DNA from: JACRBK01 sp964427955
Lineage (GTDB): Bacteria; Chloroflexota; Anaerolineae; Aggregatilineales; Aggregatilineaceae
Direction of reading: 5' to 3'
Length of the DNA stretch: 30,024 nucleotides
Assembly (NCBI GenBank): GCA_964427955.1
Contig: CAYRWY010000020.1
Coordinates: 1 to 30,024, forward strand
Shown: in pieces, positions 15,422-23,766 of the stretch
Numbering within the stretch: the first letter of the stretch is position 1
How the letters are laid out: each line of letters opens with the position of its first letter
Made by a program: the position numbers and the translations under genes
Notes under the pieces: model-generated
The model's input: the letters and a program-made list of their open reading frames with translations, nothing else
Database searches by the model: none
What the model was told of the DNA's origin: nothing

Positions 15422-15576
15422 GATGTGTGCCTCCTGTTGTTGATCTGGTATCGCCGCCCACCATGATCCAGCGTGGGCGTCTGGATAGATCGACTGGACC
15501 GGAGACCAAAAGTTGCGGTGAGTTTCGGGGGTACTTTGGTCCTGGCGGTGGTTCAAGCCCCTCTCCCGGCAAGCTG

Positions 15577-15697
15577 ACCGGCCTCACCCCCCAACCCCCT
15601 CTCCATTCAAAAGCACAATGGAGAGGGGGAGAAAACCGAGGCTCTGATTCCCCTCTCCGTCGTTCTCTGATGGAGAGGGGTTAGGGGTGAGGCCGGT
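15577..15697. repeat. long composite inverted repeat
   Basis: The outer 14-base arms ACCGGCCTCACCCC and GGGGTGAGGCCGGT are perfect complements 93 bases apart. Inside are nested CCCCTCTCCAT / ATGGAGAGGGG segments. The arms share CCTCACCCC and GGAGAGGGG with the repeats at 12205-12343. Confidence 0.8.
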
Positions 15698-15757
15698 TTT
15701 TTCCCATTGAGAGGAGAGCAGACGCCTATTGGACGTACTGCAATACACCCCCTCCTG

Positions 15758-15783
15758 CGCCTCCCCCGTGCACGGGGGAGGCG
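15758..15783. repeat. perfect 26-base palindrome
   Basis: CGCCTCCCCCGTG followed by its exact complement, extended by CACCCC / GGGGTG flanks. The CCCCGTGCACGGGG core equals that of the repeat inside the glycosyltransferase gene at 5906-5929. Confidence 0.8.
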
Positions 15784-15847
15784 GGGTGGGGGTGCTGTCT
15801 CGCGGACTTTAGTTTATTCTGCAAGGATCAGTAGGGGTGAAGTCGAA

Positions 15848-16624
15848 TCAGGCAGCGCGCAGGAGGAAAAACAGGCGCAGCACGGCCAGGGCCGGATCGT
15901 GGGGCCGGGTCGGAGAAAACGGCAGGCGGTGGACGCGCACACCGGGGAAGGCGTCGGCCAGCGCGGCAGCGGCGGAGTCGGTCCAGGCGGGCGTGAGCAG
16001 CAGCACATCGGGCGCCAGCGCGCGCAAGGCCGGATCGTCGATCTGGCGGTAGTCGGCGTAACCGGCCTCGGCCACGGCGTTGATCCCCCCCGCGGCGGCG
16101 ATCAGATCGGTGATCAGCGTGCCGCGCCCGAAGGTATAGCCCTCCGGGGTGAGCACGACCGCGCGCACCGGCGCTGCGCCGCGAGTTACGGCGTGGACCA
16201 GTGCCAGCACGCCGTCCAGCCTGCCGATCAGCCGCGCGGCACGATCCTCGCGCCCGGTCGCCCAGCCGATCTGCGTGACGGCCTGCCGCCAGCCGTCCAG
16301 GCTGGTGATCGGGATGGTGCGAAACACGGGGACGCCCGCCGCTGCCGCGGAGTCGATCAGCGCCGGGTAGGCGGTGGCGTACAGATCGGGCAGGATGAGC
16401 AGCCCTACCCCGTTCCACGCAACCGTCCCGGCGGGATCGACCCGGTATAGATCATCACCCGCCAACCGGTCCAGGATCGGATCACCCTCGATCACGGCGA
16501 TCCACTGCGGGCGGGCCGGAATCGTCACTGCCGCGCCGGTCGGGTCCGTCACCGTGCGCGGAAAGCCGGTACCCTGGAACAGGATCAGCAGAGTCGATCC
16601 AACGAGAGTGAGCAGCTTCAGCAT
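15848..16624 (-). CDS. periplasmic-binding-protein-like (BtuF/FhuD class III) lipoprotein or secreted protein
   Basis: 258 residues. A short hydrophobic start (LLTLVGSTLLILF) serves as a signal peptide or anchor. The rest matches the helical-backbone metal-receptor fold of cobalamin and ferric-siderophore binding proteins: FPRTVTDPTGAAVTIPARPQ at about 21-40, a first lobe to about residue 118, a long connecting helix (about 120-148) and a second lobe ending with ALRALAPDVLLLTP and HRLPFSPTRP. Such proteins hand a metal chelate to a BtuCD-type importer, but no permease or ATPase gene is near. The start ATG has no clear ribosome-binding site. The ligand is unknown; an orphan binding protein working with a distant transporter is the likeliest role. 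Confidence 0.8.
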   Translation of the reverse strand: MLKLLTLVGSTLLILFQGTGFPRTVTDPTGAAVTIPARPQWIAVIEGDPILDRLAGDDLYRVDPAGTVAWNGVGLLILPDLYATAYPALIDSAAAAGVPVFRTIPITSLDGWRQAVTQIGWATGREDRAARLIGRLDGVLALVHAVTRGAAPVRAVVLTPEGYTFGRGTLITDLIAAAGGINAVAEAGYADYRQIDDPALRALAPDVLLLTPAWTDSAAAALADAFPGVRVHRLPFSPTRPHDPALAVLRLFFLLRAA

Positions 16625-16642
16625 AGGATTTGCACCAGGCCG

Positions 16643-16678
16643 AAAAACAGTCCGGCCCGCACAAGGCAGGCCGGGCCG
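16643..16678 (-). terminator. intrinsic terminator after the multi-SH3 gene
   Basis: On the minus strand CGGCCCG and CGGGCCG pair around a 12-base loop, followed after five bases by TTTTT. It lies 30 bases past the stop of the gene at 16709. Confidence 0.6.
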
Positions 16679-16708
16679 TTCATCTTAGATAGGGATCGAG
16701 AGCGCCGG

Positions 16709-17881
16709 TTATTCGGTCACCGACAGGATGCTGGTGTCGAGGTCAGTGTTGCCATTGCCATCGACGAACAGGAAGTCGCGTATCCAGCCGCCGACGCCGT
16801 AGTACGGCCAATCGACTTCGCTGAAGGGCAGCGCCACCTGAATCCAGGACCCGGTCTCGCTGACGCCCTTGACCAGGACTTTCGTCCCCGCCGGCAGATT
16901 GGCGATAGCGTTGTACAGGTTGTCGTTCGGGCCAGCGCGGACAATGGCGCCATCGACCTGGACGGTCGCGACGGTGTAGCGCGGGCCAAGTTTCTGCACC
17001 AGCACGTAGCCCATCCCGTACAGCGGGTGGTAGACTTCGTACCAGAAATCATCGACGGCTTCGACGAAGACCAGCGGCGTGCCGGGCTCCAGGGTCGCGA
17101 TCACGTTGCCACCGAAATCGGGCTTGTCGAAGAGCGCGGCGCTCGAACGCGCGGCTCCGATGCCATCCACCATCACGCCGGACAGCGGCTGGAAGCTCGA
17201 CGCAATCGCATAACCCTGCGCGCCATCGCTCAGCAGCACTTCGACGAACTCGCCATCCGGAGCGCCCAGCCAGTAGACGACCGCGCCGTTGGCCACGGTT
17301 TCGACGATGTCCGCGCCGATCTTCGGCTCGGCAAACACGCCCAGTTCGGGATTGCGCGCCAGCGTGACGACTTCCGCGCTCGATCCATCGGGCAGCGGTG
17401 CCCAGGCGGTCGCGATGGACCAGCCCTTGCCGTAGGGAGTCTCGACGTAAGCAAATTCACCAAACGTCCCCAGGACCGTGCCGACCACGCCATTGTCCAG
17501 GCTGGTGATGATATCGGCACCGATCTCAGGAGCCACAAACAAACCGGTTGCGCCGGTACGCGCGTTGTTGACGACCGACTTGGGGGTCAGGAGCGGCAGG
17601 TCCAGCACGACAACCGCGTCCGCCATCACCCAGCCATCGCCATCGGCAGCGGAAACTTGCAGCCAGGCCCCGGACTCGTCCGCCGCGACCACCGTCATCT
17701 CCGTGCTGGGCGCAAGCTCTGCGACAACTTCCGCCCCTTCAGCAGGTTCAGCATAAATCGTTACGGGATCGCCAGAAATGGCTTTGAGGCTGGTCCCATC
17801 TCCCTGGGCAGATGCGACACCAAAGGCGCCGACAGCCGTCATAGCCAGAACGATCAATAAAACGACGACGAACTTTTTCAT
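16709..17881 (-). CDS. secreted protein of about five bacterial SH3-like repeats
   Basis: 390 residues, exported by a clear signal peptide (MKKFVVVLLIVLAMTAVGAF to ASAQ, residues 1-26). Five SH3-like repeats follow, each with an F/Y-AEP or R-GP-type start and a W- or Y-containing end: about 30-90 (VTIYAEPAEGAEVVAEL), 103-163 (GLFVAPEIGADIITSL), 172-232 (LGVFAEPKIGADIVETV), 240-305 (SAALFDKPDFGGNVIATL) and 313-385 (GAIVRAGPNDNLYNAI). It has no catalytic domain, so it probably binds wall glycans or proteins outside the cell. The ATG at 17881 is chosen because GGAG lies six bases upstream; a TTG four codons earlier overlaps that site. It has its own promoter and terminator. Confidence 0.85.
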   Translation of the reverse strand: MKKFVVVLLIVLAMTAVGAFGVASAQGDGTSLKAISGDPVTIYAEPAEGAEVVAELAPSTEMTVVAADESGAWLQVSAADGDGWVMADAVVVLDLPLLTPKSVVNNARTGATGLFVAPEIGADIITSLDNGVVGTVLGTFGEFAYVETPYGKGWSIATAWAPLPDGSSAEVVTLARNPELGVFAEPKIGADIVETVANGAVVYWLGAPDGEFVEVLLSDGAQGYAIASSFQPLSGVMVDGIGAARSSAALFDKPDFGGNVIATLEPGTPLVFVEAVDDFWYEVYHPLYGMGYVLVQKLGPRYTVATVQVDGAIVRAGPNDNLYNAIANLPAGTKVLVKGVSETGSWIQVALPFSEVDWPYYGVGGWIRDFLFVDGNGNTDLDTSILSVTE

Positions 17882-17943
17882 GTTTTTCTCCAATCCTTGT
17901 GTGCTGCTAAAATTGTCGCGATGCGTGGCGTCGAAACAACACC

Positions 17944-17966
17944 CTTGTGTGACAAGTTCTATTATA
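17944..17966 (-). promoter_or_regulatory. promoter -10 and palindrome before the multi-SH3 gene
   Basis: TATAAT on the minus strand at 17961-17966 (weak -35 CTGCAA 17 bases upstream) is followed by the palindrome CTTGT-GTG-ACAAG at 17944-17956, which covers the expected start of transcription. The palindrome is a candidate repressor site. Confidence 0.45.
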
Positions 17967-18048
17967 TTCCAAACTTCTTGTCCTTGCAGCTAAGAGGCAA
18001 AATAATTTTATACAATTCCTCCTTCTGTCAGCTTCCGTTCTGGCGATC

Positions 18049-18882
18049 TCAAGGCAGCAGTGTCCCGTAATGCTGCCCGGCGACGGCTTGCCCCGCGCGG
18101 CTTTGCATCCACGCGAACCACTGGTGGTACAGGCTGTCGGCAGCGGGCGGGGTCGGCCCCACCACCAGGATCGGAACGCTCAGCGGATAGCTCCGATCGC
18201 TAACGGTCGCCTGCGAGGGCAGCACCGGCAGACTGCCCGGCTGGGCCGCCAGCGGGACGGCACTCACCTGGGTATCCAGAGCGGACAGGCTGACATAGCC
18301 GATAGCTCCCGGCTCGTGCGCGACTCGCTGGATCACGCCCTGGCTGGACAGCGCCAGTTCCGCACCCGGCGAGGTCGGCCAGCCCGCCATGACCAGGTTC
18401 TCGAACGCCAACCGGGTATCGGCCCCGGCTTCGCGGCTGACCACGGTCACGGGCAGATCCGGCCCGCCCAACTCGGCCCAGGACGTCACCCCTCCCTGAA
18501 ACACCCGCCGGAGATCGTCCAGAGTCAGCGCCGGGATCTGGCTGCCTGGATGGACGACGATCACAATGCCATCCCGCGCCACCTCGGCAGCCCACAGCGA
18601 CAGGCCGGGCGGCAGATAGCTGGTCAGCGCAAACGGCGCCTGACCGGCTTGCAGCGCGGCATACACCGTCTGCCAGTTCGCCACCGTCCCGGTCACCACC
18701 AGCAGCGTGCCCGGTGATGAATAGGATGCGGCGAAATCTTGCAGCAGCGGATAGGTCCCCGTCGTCGCCAGGATGCGCACCGGGACGATCTGCGGCGTAG
18801 CCGTAGGCAGTGCCGACGGCCCGCGACAGCTCGCCAGGGCGGCCAGGCTCAGGATCACGATGGTACGTTTGGCCCGCTTCAC
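18049..18882 (-). CDS. PstS-like phosphate/anion-binding lipoprotein
   Basis: 277 residues. The N-terminus is a lipoprotein signal peptide with a lipobox (LAALASC, Cys at about 19). The rest is a type 2 periplasmic-binding-protein domain of the PstS-like group: VRILATTGTYPLLQDFA start, IVIVVHPGSQIPALTLDDLRRVFQGGVTSWAELGGPD in the middle, VVSREAGADTRLAFENLV, and GAIGYVSLSAL. These match the hallmark segments of phosphate-binding proteins (the F-G-W-L block and SREAGSGTR-like loop). No pstCAB genes follow. The start is a GTG at 18882 preceded by GAGAGGGG. It lies ten bases behind a small membrane-protein gene and forms a minus-strand run with tgt. Ligand could be phosphate or another oxyanion. 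Confidence 0.85.
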   Translation of the reverse strand: MKRAKRTIVILSLAALASCRGPSALPTATPQIVPVRILATTGTYPLLQDFAASYSSPGTLLVVTGTVANWQTVYAALQAGQAPFALTSYLPPGLSLWAAEVARDGIVIVVHPGSQIPALTLDDLRRVFQGGVTSWAELGGPDLPVTVVSREAGADTRLAFENLVMAGWPTSPGAELALSSQGVIQRVAHEPGAIGYVSLSALDTQVSAVPLAAQPGSLPVLPSQATVSDRSYPLSVPILVVGPTPPAADSLYHQWFAWMQSRAGQAVAGQHYGTLLP

Positions 18883-18892
18883 CTGTCCCCTC

Positions 18893-19432
18893 TCAAAGCA
18901 AGAGGGCCACCAGCAGACTCAGCGCGCTAAACCATCCTGCGAATCCTCGCCGTCGAACGCGGCGCGGTTCCTTCTCCCAATACCCTGGCCCGGCAGCCGG
19001 ACCCCACCACCTCCGCCGGTGACCCCGACGGACTGCCCCTACCTGGGCCAGGTTTTCAAACCAAATACTACCAACGTTCGGATTGCTCGAAGTCCGGTCG
19101 GCAGCCTGAGGACTGGCCGGGCTTACCCGCTGAACACGCCGCACGGCGGCGGATAACCTTCGATGGGAACTAACGCGCGGGGTTTCGAGCAGAAATCCTG
19201 CCGCTGCCAGCAGCCGCAGGAGACTTACTTCAGGGTCTTGGGTGAAGCAGATTCGCAGCGCGGACAGTTCGGCACACCACCACGTCAGCCAGTCGCGCCA
19301 GAAGAAATACAATAGCGCCGCTCCCAGCAGGACCGGGCTGAAACAGCCCGCCCACTGAGCGGAGCTAGAAAACGTCAAACGTTCGGCGGCTCCTTGCACA
19401 GGTCCCCGGATCAGCGCTTGCAGCAGATCCAC
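18893..19432 (-). CDS. small membrane protein, function unknown
   Basis: About 179 residues, not recognised. There is a hydrophobic segment at about 31-45 (FSPVLLGAALLYFFW), a Trp-rich stretch, a basic Arg-rich central region and a C-terminal membrane helix at the very end (GWFSALSLLVALLL), so it may be a tail-anchored or two-pass protein. The start is a GTG at 19432. It sits between tgt (30 bases upstream) and the PstS-like lipoprotein (10 bases downstream) on the same strand, which supports it being real. Composition is less typical than its neighbours, so it could be a chance frame. Confidence 0.5.
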   Translation of the reverse strand: MDLLQALIRGPVQGAAERLTFSSSAQWAGCFSPVLLGAALLYFFWRDWLTWWCAELSALRICFTQDPEVSLLRLLAAAGFLLETPRVSSHRRLSAAVRRVQRVSPASPQAADRTSSNPNVGSIWFENLAQVGAVRRGHRRRWWGPAAGPGYWEKEPRRVRRRGFAGWFSALSLLVALLL

Positions 19433-19461
19433 ATCCCTTTCACGTAACCGAGGCGGTCCCG

Positions 19462-20619
19462 TTACAGGCTGGCGATGCGCTGTCGCTCTTCCCCCTGATG
19501 CGCCCCGGTAGGCCGGTAGTGCGCCAGGAAATCAGCGGCGTAGCCAGCAAATGTGCCGTCGATAATGGCGGCACGCATCTCACGCATCAGCGTGAGCAGA
19601 AGATGCAAGTTATGCAAGCTGAGCAGTTGGTGTGCCAGAATTTCAGAGGATTTGACCAGGTGGCGGATGTAGGCGCGCGAGAAGTGCGTGCAGGTGTAGC
19701 ACGTACAGCCCGCTTCGAGCGGACCCGGATCGGCGGCGTATTGTTGATTCCGCATATTGATCCGACCCGTCCGGGTCAGCGCCGCCCCATTGCGCGCGAC
19801 GCGGGTGGGCAGCACGCAGTCGAAGATATCGACCCCGCGTGCGACGCCATGCACCAGGTCTTCGGGACTGCCGACGCCCATCAGATAGCGGGGCTTGTGA
19901 GCAGGCAGCAGTGGTGTGGTTTGTTCCAGAGTAGCATACATTTCGGTTTTGGTTTCGCCGACCGCCAGCCCGCCGATAGCATACCCCGGCAGGTCCAGCG
20001 CACAGACGGCCTGAGCCGACTCTTCGCGCAGGTCCATGAAGATGCCGCCCTGCACGATGCCGAACAAAGCCTGGCGCGCCAGATCACCGCTGCGGTGGTG
20101 CTCTTCGACCGAGCGAGCCAGCCAGCGATGCGTGCGCTCCAGGGCCGCCTGGACCATGCCCCGGTCATCAGGCGCCGGGCATTGGTCGAACGCCATGATC
20201 ACATCCGCCCCCAGGTGATGCTGAATCTGGATCGAACGTTCCGGCGTCAGGCGGCGCAGCGAGCCATCAAGGTGATCGCGAAAGGTCACCCCGTCGGAGT
20301 CAATCTGGTTGAGTTCCCCCAGGCTGAACACCTGAAAACCGCCGGAGTCGGTCAGGATCGGACCGGACCACCCCATGAAGGAATGCAGGCCGCCCAGATC
20401 GCGGATCAGCTCGTCGCCAGGCCGCAGGTGGAGATGGTAGGTGTTCGCCAGAACGAGTGTCGCCCCCAGTTCCACCAGTTCGCGCGGCTCGACCGCTTTG
20501 ACGGTCGCCTGCGTTCCTACCGGGGCAAACACGGGGGTGAGCAAAGGACCGTGCGGCGTCTGGAACACCCCTGCGCGGGCCTTGCCTGTCTCCGATTCCA
20601 GCGTAAATTCAAACGGCAT
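19462..20619 (-). CDS. tgt: tRNA-guanine transglycosylase (queuine tRNA-ribosyltransferase)
   Basis: 385 residues, the usual bacterial length. It exchanges guanine-34 for the queuosine precursor preQ1 in tRNAs with GUN anticodons, in the cytosol. Seen: the TIM-barrel start FAPVGTQATVKAV, LANTYHLHLRPG, the substrate-binding DSGGFQVFSLG loop with Asp91, the GGLAVGE loop, and FDCVLPTRVARNG with the nucleophile Asp267. Three zinc-binding cysteines lie at 305, 307 and 310, with the zinc His in LHNL further on. All key residues are intact. It heads a minus-strand run with a small membrane protein and a PstS-like lipoprotein. The leader contains a GACCCC/GGGGTC hairpin (20645-20661). Confidence 0.97.
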   Translation of the reverse strand: MPFEFTLESETGKARAGVFQTPHGPLLTPVFAPVGTQATVKAVEPRELVELGATLVLANTYHLHLRPGDELIRDLGGLHSFMGWSGPILTDSGGFQVFSLGELNQIDSDGVTFRDHLDGSLRRLTPERSIQIQHHLGADVIMAFDQCPAPDDRGMVQAALERTHRWLARSVEEHHRSGDLARQALFGIVQGGIFMDLREESAQAVCALDLPGYAIGGLAVGETKTEMYATLEQTTPLLPAHKPRYLMGVGSPEDLVHGVARGVDIFDCVLPTRVARNGAALTRTGRINMRNQQYAADPGPLEAGCTCYTCTHFSRAYIRHLVKSSEILAHQLLSLHNLHLLLTLMREMRAAIIDGTFAGYAADFLAHYRPTGAHQGEERQRIASL

Positions 20620-20683
20620 AATGGCGTTTACAGGTGGCTGTGCTGACCCCTGACCGGGGTCTCCTTGGGCAACTCAGGTGACC

Positions 20684-20712
20684 ATTATAGCAGGCCGTCA
20701 AAATTTGGCGAA
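20684..20712 (-). promoter_or_regulatory. predicted promoter of tgt
   Basis: On the minus strand a perfect TATAAT (20684-20689) with TTCGCC (20707-20712) 17 bases upstream. The leader of about 55 bases contains a six-pair GACCCC/GGGGTC hairpin. Confidence 0.5.
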
Positions 20713-20813
20713 TTTGACCCTGGACCTTTTTCCTACTCCTCCCCTCACTAGCGCGAATGGGGCTGTGATCCTACACTACGGGCATCAGTCAGGCATCCCA
20801 GGGGTGGTCCGCG

Positions 20814-23375
20814 ATGATCAGCTTATACGACGTTCTCGAAGCCGCCGACGGCCAGTTGTTCGGAGAAGCCGAAGCCCAGATCTTCAGCGACTTCAGCATC
20901 GACGCGCGCGAATCCTGCGCCGGAAAACTGTACGTCGCCCTCAAGACGGAGCGCGGCGACGGCCATCACACGATGGCGGACGCGGTGGCCAACGGCGCCA
21001 CGGGGATCATGTGCACGCACCCGCCCACCTTCGATACCGAAGGACTGACGGTAATCGTGATGCGCAGCGTCGAGGATGCCCTGCTCCGCTGGGCCAGGCT
21101 GGTGCTGGAAAAATACGGCACGACGGTGGTTGGGGTAGCCGGGGCGGTCGGCAAGACGACCACGACCGCCGCGATTGCCCAGGTGCTCGGCACACACTTC
21201 AAGGTGTACACCCATCCGGGCGGCATCCGGGGCAAATTCGGGCTGCCCCTGGCGCTGGGACGGCTGACCAAGGATTACCAGATCGCGATCCTCGAATTCG
21301 GCGCCTGCCAGGCGGGCGAGATGGGGGTCATGGTATCTTCCACCAAGCCGATGGTCGGCGTCGTGACCGCCATCGGACAGACGGCACACGAGCAGTTGGG
21401 CAATCCGGACAATGTCGCCCAGGAAATCGGGGAACTGCTGCGCGCCCTACCCCCTGAAGGGCTGGCCGTGCTGAACTTCGACGATCCCCTGGCACGCGCG
21501 CTGGCGCCGGAAACGCAGGCCGCGGTGATGACGGTTGGCCTGGATCTGGCCGAACCGGCCTTCGGGTCGGACCTGCTGGCCTACAACATCCTGGTGGATC
21601 GCTACAAAACCGGGTTCGACCTGCGCCGCATGAGCGAACGCTATCCGGGGCGCTGGATTCCACTGTTGGGCGCGCACCAGTTGTACAGCGCGCTGGCGGC
21701 CCTGGCGGTCGGGATGAGCTACCAGATTCCGCTGGAAGAGGGGCTGCACGCGCTGACCGAGCTGGAGCCGCTGCCGGGGCGGATGCACCCGCTGGATGGC
21801 CTGAACGGCAGTTTGTTGATCGACGACAGCTTTAGCGCCAATCCCGCCAGCGTCCAGGCGGCGCTGGACTGGCTGAAAAGCGTGCGCGAGGAGCAAAGCC
21901 GCGTCATCGTCGTGATGGGTGACATGGACGAACCCGCCAGCGCGACGGTCATGGCGCATATCCAGGTCGGGCAGCGGATCAGCGAGGTCGTGGATCGCCT
22001 GATCACCGAGGGCGATCTGGCCGCCGAAGTAGGCCGCGCGGCCCTGGACTATCACCTGGAACGCAGCGCCGTCACACTCACCTTCAGCGCCGAAGACGCC
22101 GCCAAAGCCGCCAGTCTCGACCTCGGCCCGGACGACATCGTGCTCGTCAAGGGCGGACCTTCCGCGCACATGGAGCGCGTGGTCGAGCGGCTGCTGGCGA
22201 ATCCGGAAGATACCGCGCACCTGGTACGGCAGACCAGCGTGCACCAGGCCGTCCCGATTGAGCAGCCGGACCGGCCCTCGTGGGTGCGGATCGACCTGGA
22301 AGCGATGGCGTACAATGTGCGGCGCGTCAAGGAGATCGTTGGCTCCGAAACGGCGCTGATGGCCGTCGTCAAGACCAACGCTTACGGGCACGGGGCGGTC
22401 GCCGCCAGCACGACGGCGCTGAACAATGGCGCGGCGCTGCTGGGCGTGGCCTCGCTCAGTGAGGCCATCGAGCTGCGCGCGGGGGGGATCGCGGCGCCGA
22501 TCCTGATCCTGGGCTATACCCCGGCCTGGGCGGCGCGCGAGATCATCCGTCACAACCTGACGATCAGCCTGTACGATGCCGACCTGGCGCGCGCATTCGA
22601 CCGGGCCGCCCGCGATCAAAAAGCGACCATCAGCGCGCACGTCGTGATCGACACCGGCCTGGGGATGCTGGGCCTGCTGCCGGAGGAAGTGACGCTCTTT
22701 TTTCGCAGCCTGCGCAACTTCAAGAATCTCGAAATCGAGGGGATCTACACCGAACTGGCGGCCTCGGATCATAACTTTGAATACACGCGCGTCCAGGTGG
22801 CGACTTTCGAGGGCGTGGTCGAGCCGCTGCTGGCGGCGGGCTTCCGCTTCAAATACATCCATGCCGCCAACTCTGCCGCCGCGATCCACATGGCGGAGGC
22901 ACGCTTCAACCTGGTCCGATCCGGGATCGCGCTGTACGGGCTGACGTCCAGCCTGGCGGCGCCGCTGCCAGCCGACTTCAAGCCGGTGCTGGAATGGCGG
23001 ACGACCGTGGCCCAGGTGAAACGCCTGCCGCCGGGCAGCGCGGTCGGCTATGGCAGCAGCTACCGCACCTCCGCCACGCAGCGCATCGCGATCCTGCCGG
23101 TGGGCTATGGCGACGGCTTCCGGCGCTCGCCCGCCCGCTGGAAACACGTCCTGATCCGGGGCGAGTATGCGCCGGTGATCGGGCAGATCGGCATGGACAT
23201 GACCGCCGCCGACGTGACGCCGCTGGGCGACGACGTGAAGATCGGCGAAGAGGTCGTGCTGATCGGCAGGCAGGGGGAGCGCCAGATCACGGTCGAGGAC
23301 GTGGCCGATTACCTGGACACGAACGTGTACGAGGTGGTCAGCACCGTGCTGGCAAGAGTTCCCAGGGTGAAGTGA
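20814..23375 (+). CDS. MurF-like ligase fused to alanine racemase-like domain, with altered catalytic residues
   Basis: 853 residues. Residues 1-460 are a MurF-like Mur ligase: P-loop GAVGKTTT (Lys114), ILEFGACQAGEMG, AIGQTAHEQLGN, GAHQLYSALAAL, DDSFSANPASVQAAL and VLVKGG. Residues 480-853 are a fold-type III PLP racemase: VVKTNAYGHG (PLP Lys520, Tyr524), HAANSAAA, NLVRSGIALYG (Arg702), VGYGSSY (Tyr746) and GQIGMDM. The MurF-Alr order matches bifunctional enzymes known from Bacteroidota, which would supply D-Ala and add D-Ala-D-Ala to the wall precursor. Several key positions differ: Ile205 replaces the carbamylated Lys of Mur ligases, and in the racemase Val611, Met618 and Glu647 replace the usual Lys, Arg and His. 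Activity is therefore uncertain. A GGGGTGG lies before the ATG at 20814. Confidence 0.9.
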   Translation: MISLYDVLEAADGQLFGEAEAQIFSDFSIDARESCAGKLYVALKTERGDGHHTMADAVANGATGIMCTHPPTFDTEGLTVIVMRSVEDALLRWARLVLEKYGTTVVGVAGAVGKTTTTAAIAQVLGTHFKVYTHPGGIRGKFGLPLALGRLTKDYQIAILEFGACQAGEMGVMVSSTKPMVGVVTAIGQTAHEQLGNPDNVAQEIGELLRALPPEGLAVLNFDDPLARALAPETQAAVMTVGLDLAEPAFGSDLLAYNILVDRYKTGFDLRRMSERYPGRWIPLLGAHQLYSALAALAVGMSYQIPLEEGLHALTELEPLPGRMHPLDGLNGSLLIDDSFSANPASVQAALDWLKSVREEQSRVIVVMGDMDEPASATVMAHIQVGQRISEVVDRLITEGDLAAEVGRAALDYHLERSAVTLTFSAEDAAKAASLDLGPDDIVLVKGGPSAHMERVVERLLANPEDTAHLVRQTSVHQAVPIEQPDRPSWVRIDLEAMAYNVRRVKEIVGSETALMAVVKTNAYGHGAVAASTTALNNGAALLGVASLSEAIELRAGGIAAPILILGYTPAWAAREIIRHNLTISLYDADLARAFDRAARDQKATISAHVVIDTGLGMLGLLPEEVTLFFRSLRNFKNLEIEGIYTELAASDHNFEYTRVQVATFEGVVEPLLAAGFRFKYIHAANSAAAIHMAEARFNLVRSGIALYGLTSSLAAPLPADFKPVLEWRTTVAQVKRLPPGSAVGYGSSYRTSATQRIAILPVGYGDGFRRSPARWKHVLIRGEYAPVIGQIGMDMTAADVTPLGDDVKIGEEVVLIGRQGERQITVEDVADYLDTNVYEVVSTVLARVPRVK

Positions 23376-23379
23376 TAGA

Positions 23380-23764
23380 TCACGGCGAGAAGATACGCTC
23401 ACAGCGGGTCATGAGGCGGAGAAAGTAGGCCGCTGTGATGATTCTGATCGCGTGATAACGTCCGAGGTTGAGTAGATGCTTGTCACCGCTGACGATATAT
23501 TTCGCGCTTCCTTCAACCGCAGATGCAATAAAAAGATCGTCATTGGGGTCGGCGGTTACCGCAGAGCAGCGCCTGCCGTTTGGTGTCGCTTATGTGGTAT
23601 TTTGTCGCGAGGTGTGGGCGTCGCAGCACTTCGTCGAGAGCGTCCTGACACGTGACCAGGGTAAACCTCCCGGCTTGCCAGGAACGAAGCACGGCAGCCG
23701 GAGTGCTGTTGGGCAAGATGACCGCACTCACCAGCACATTGGTGTCCAATACTACGCGCAGCAT
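23380..23764 (-). pseudogene. vapC-like PIN-domain toxin, broken by frameshift and internal deletion
   Basis: The first part (23764 down to about 23560) encodes a PIN-family toxin start: VVLDTNVLVSAVI with the first catalytic Asp, then FTLVTCQDALDEVLRRPHL with a conserved Glu, and stops early at 23540. In another frame the C-terminal part continues: DPNDDLFIASAVEGSAKYIV, SGDKHLLNLGRY and a tail ending in TGA at 23380-23382, carrying the remaining acidic residues. About 20 residues expected between the parts are missing. An intact protein would cleave RNA with a bound metal ion. The antitoxin gene directly upstream is intact and its stop is two bases from this start. Confidence 0.8.
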
Positions 23765-23766
23765 GG

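Larger units (their letters stand above)
15422..15847. other. 426-base intergenic region made largely of repeats
   Basis: Between two minus-strand genes. It holds a long inverted repeat (15577-15697) and a 26-base palindrome (15758-15783), described separately. About 150 bases upstream of the DUF5666 gene presumably carry its promoter, but I cannot point to convincing hexamers. I see no gene. Confidence 0.6.

Noticed and set aside
15540..15575. GGTGGTTCAAGCC, resembling a tRNA T-arm
   Set aside because: No acceptor stem, D-arm or anticodon arm can be built around it.
21447..23402. 651-residue open frame antisense to the MurF-Alr gene
   Set aside because: Low-complexity composition and no motif, while the plus strand encodes two recognisable domains over the same bases.
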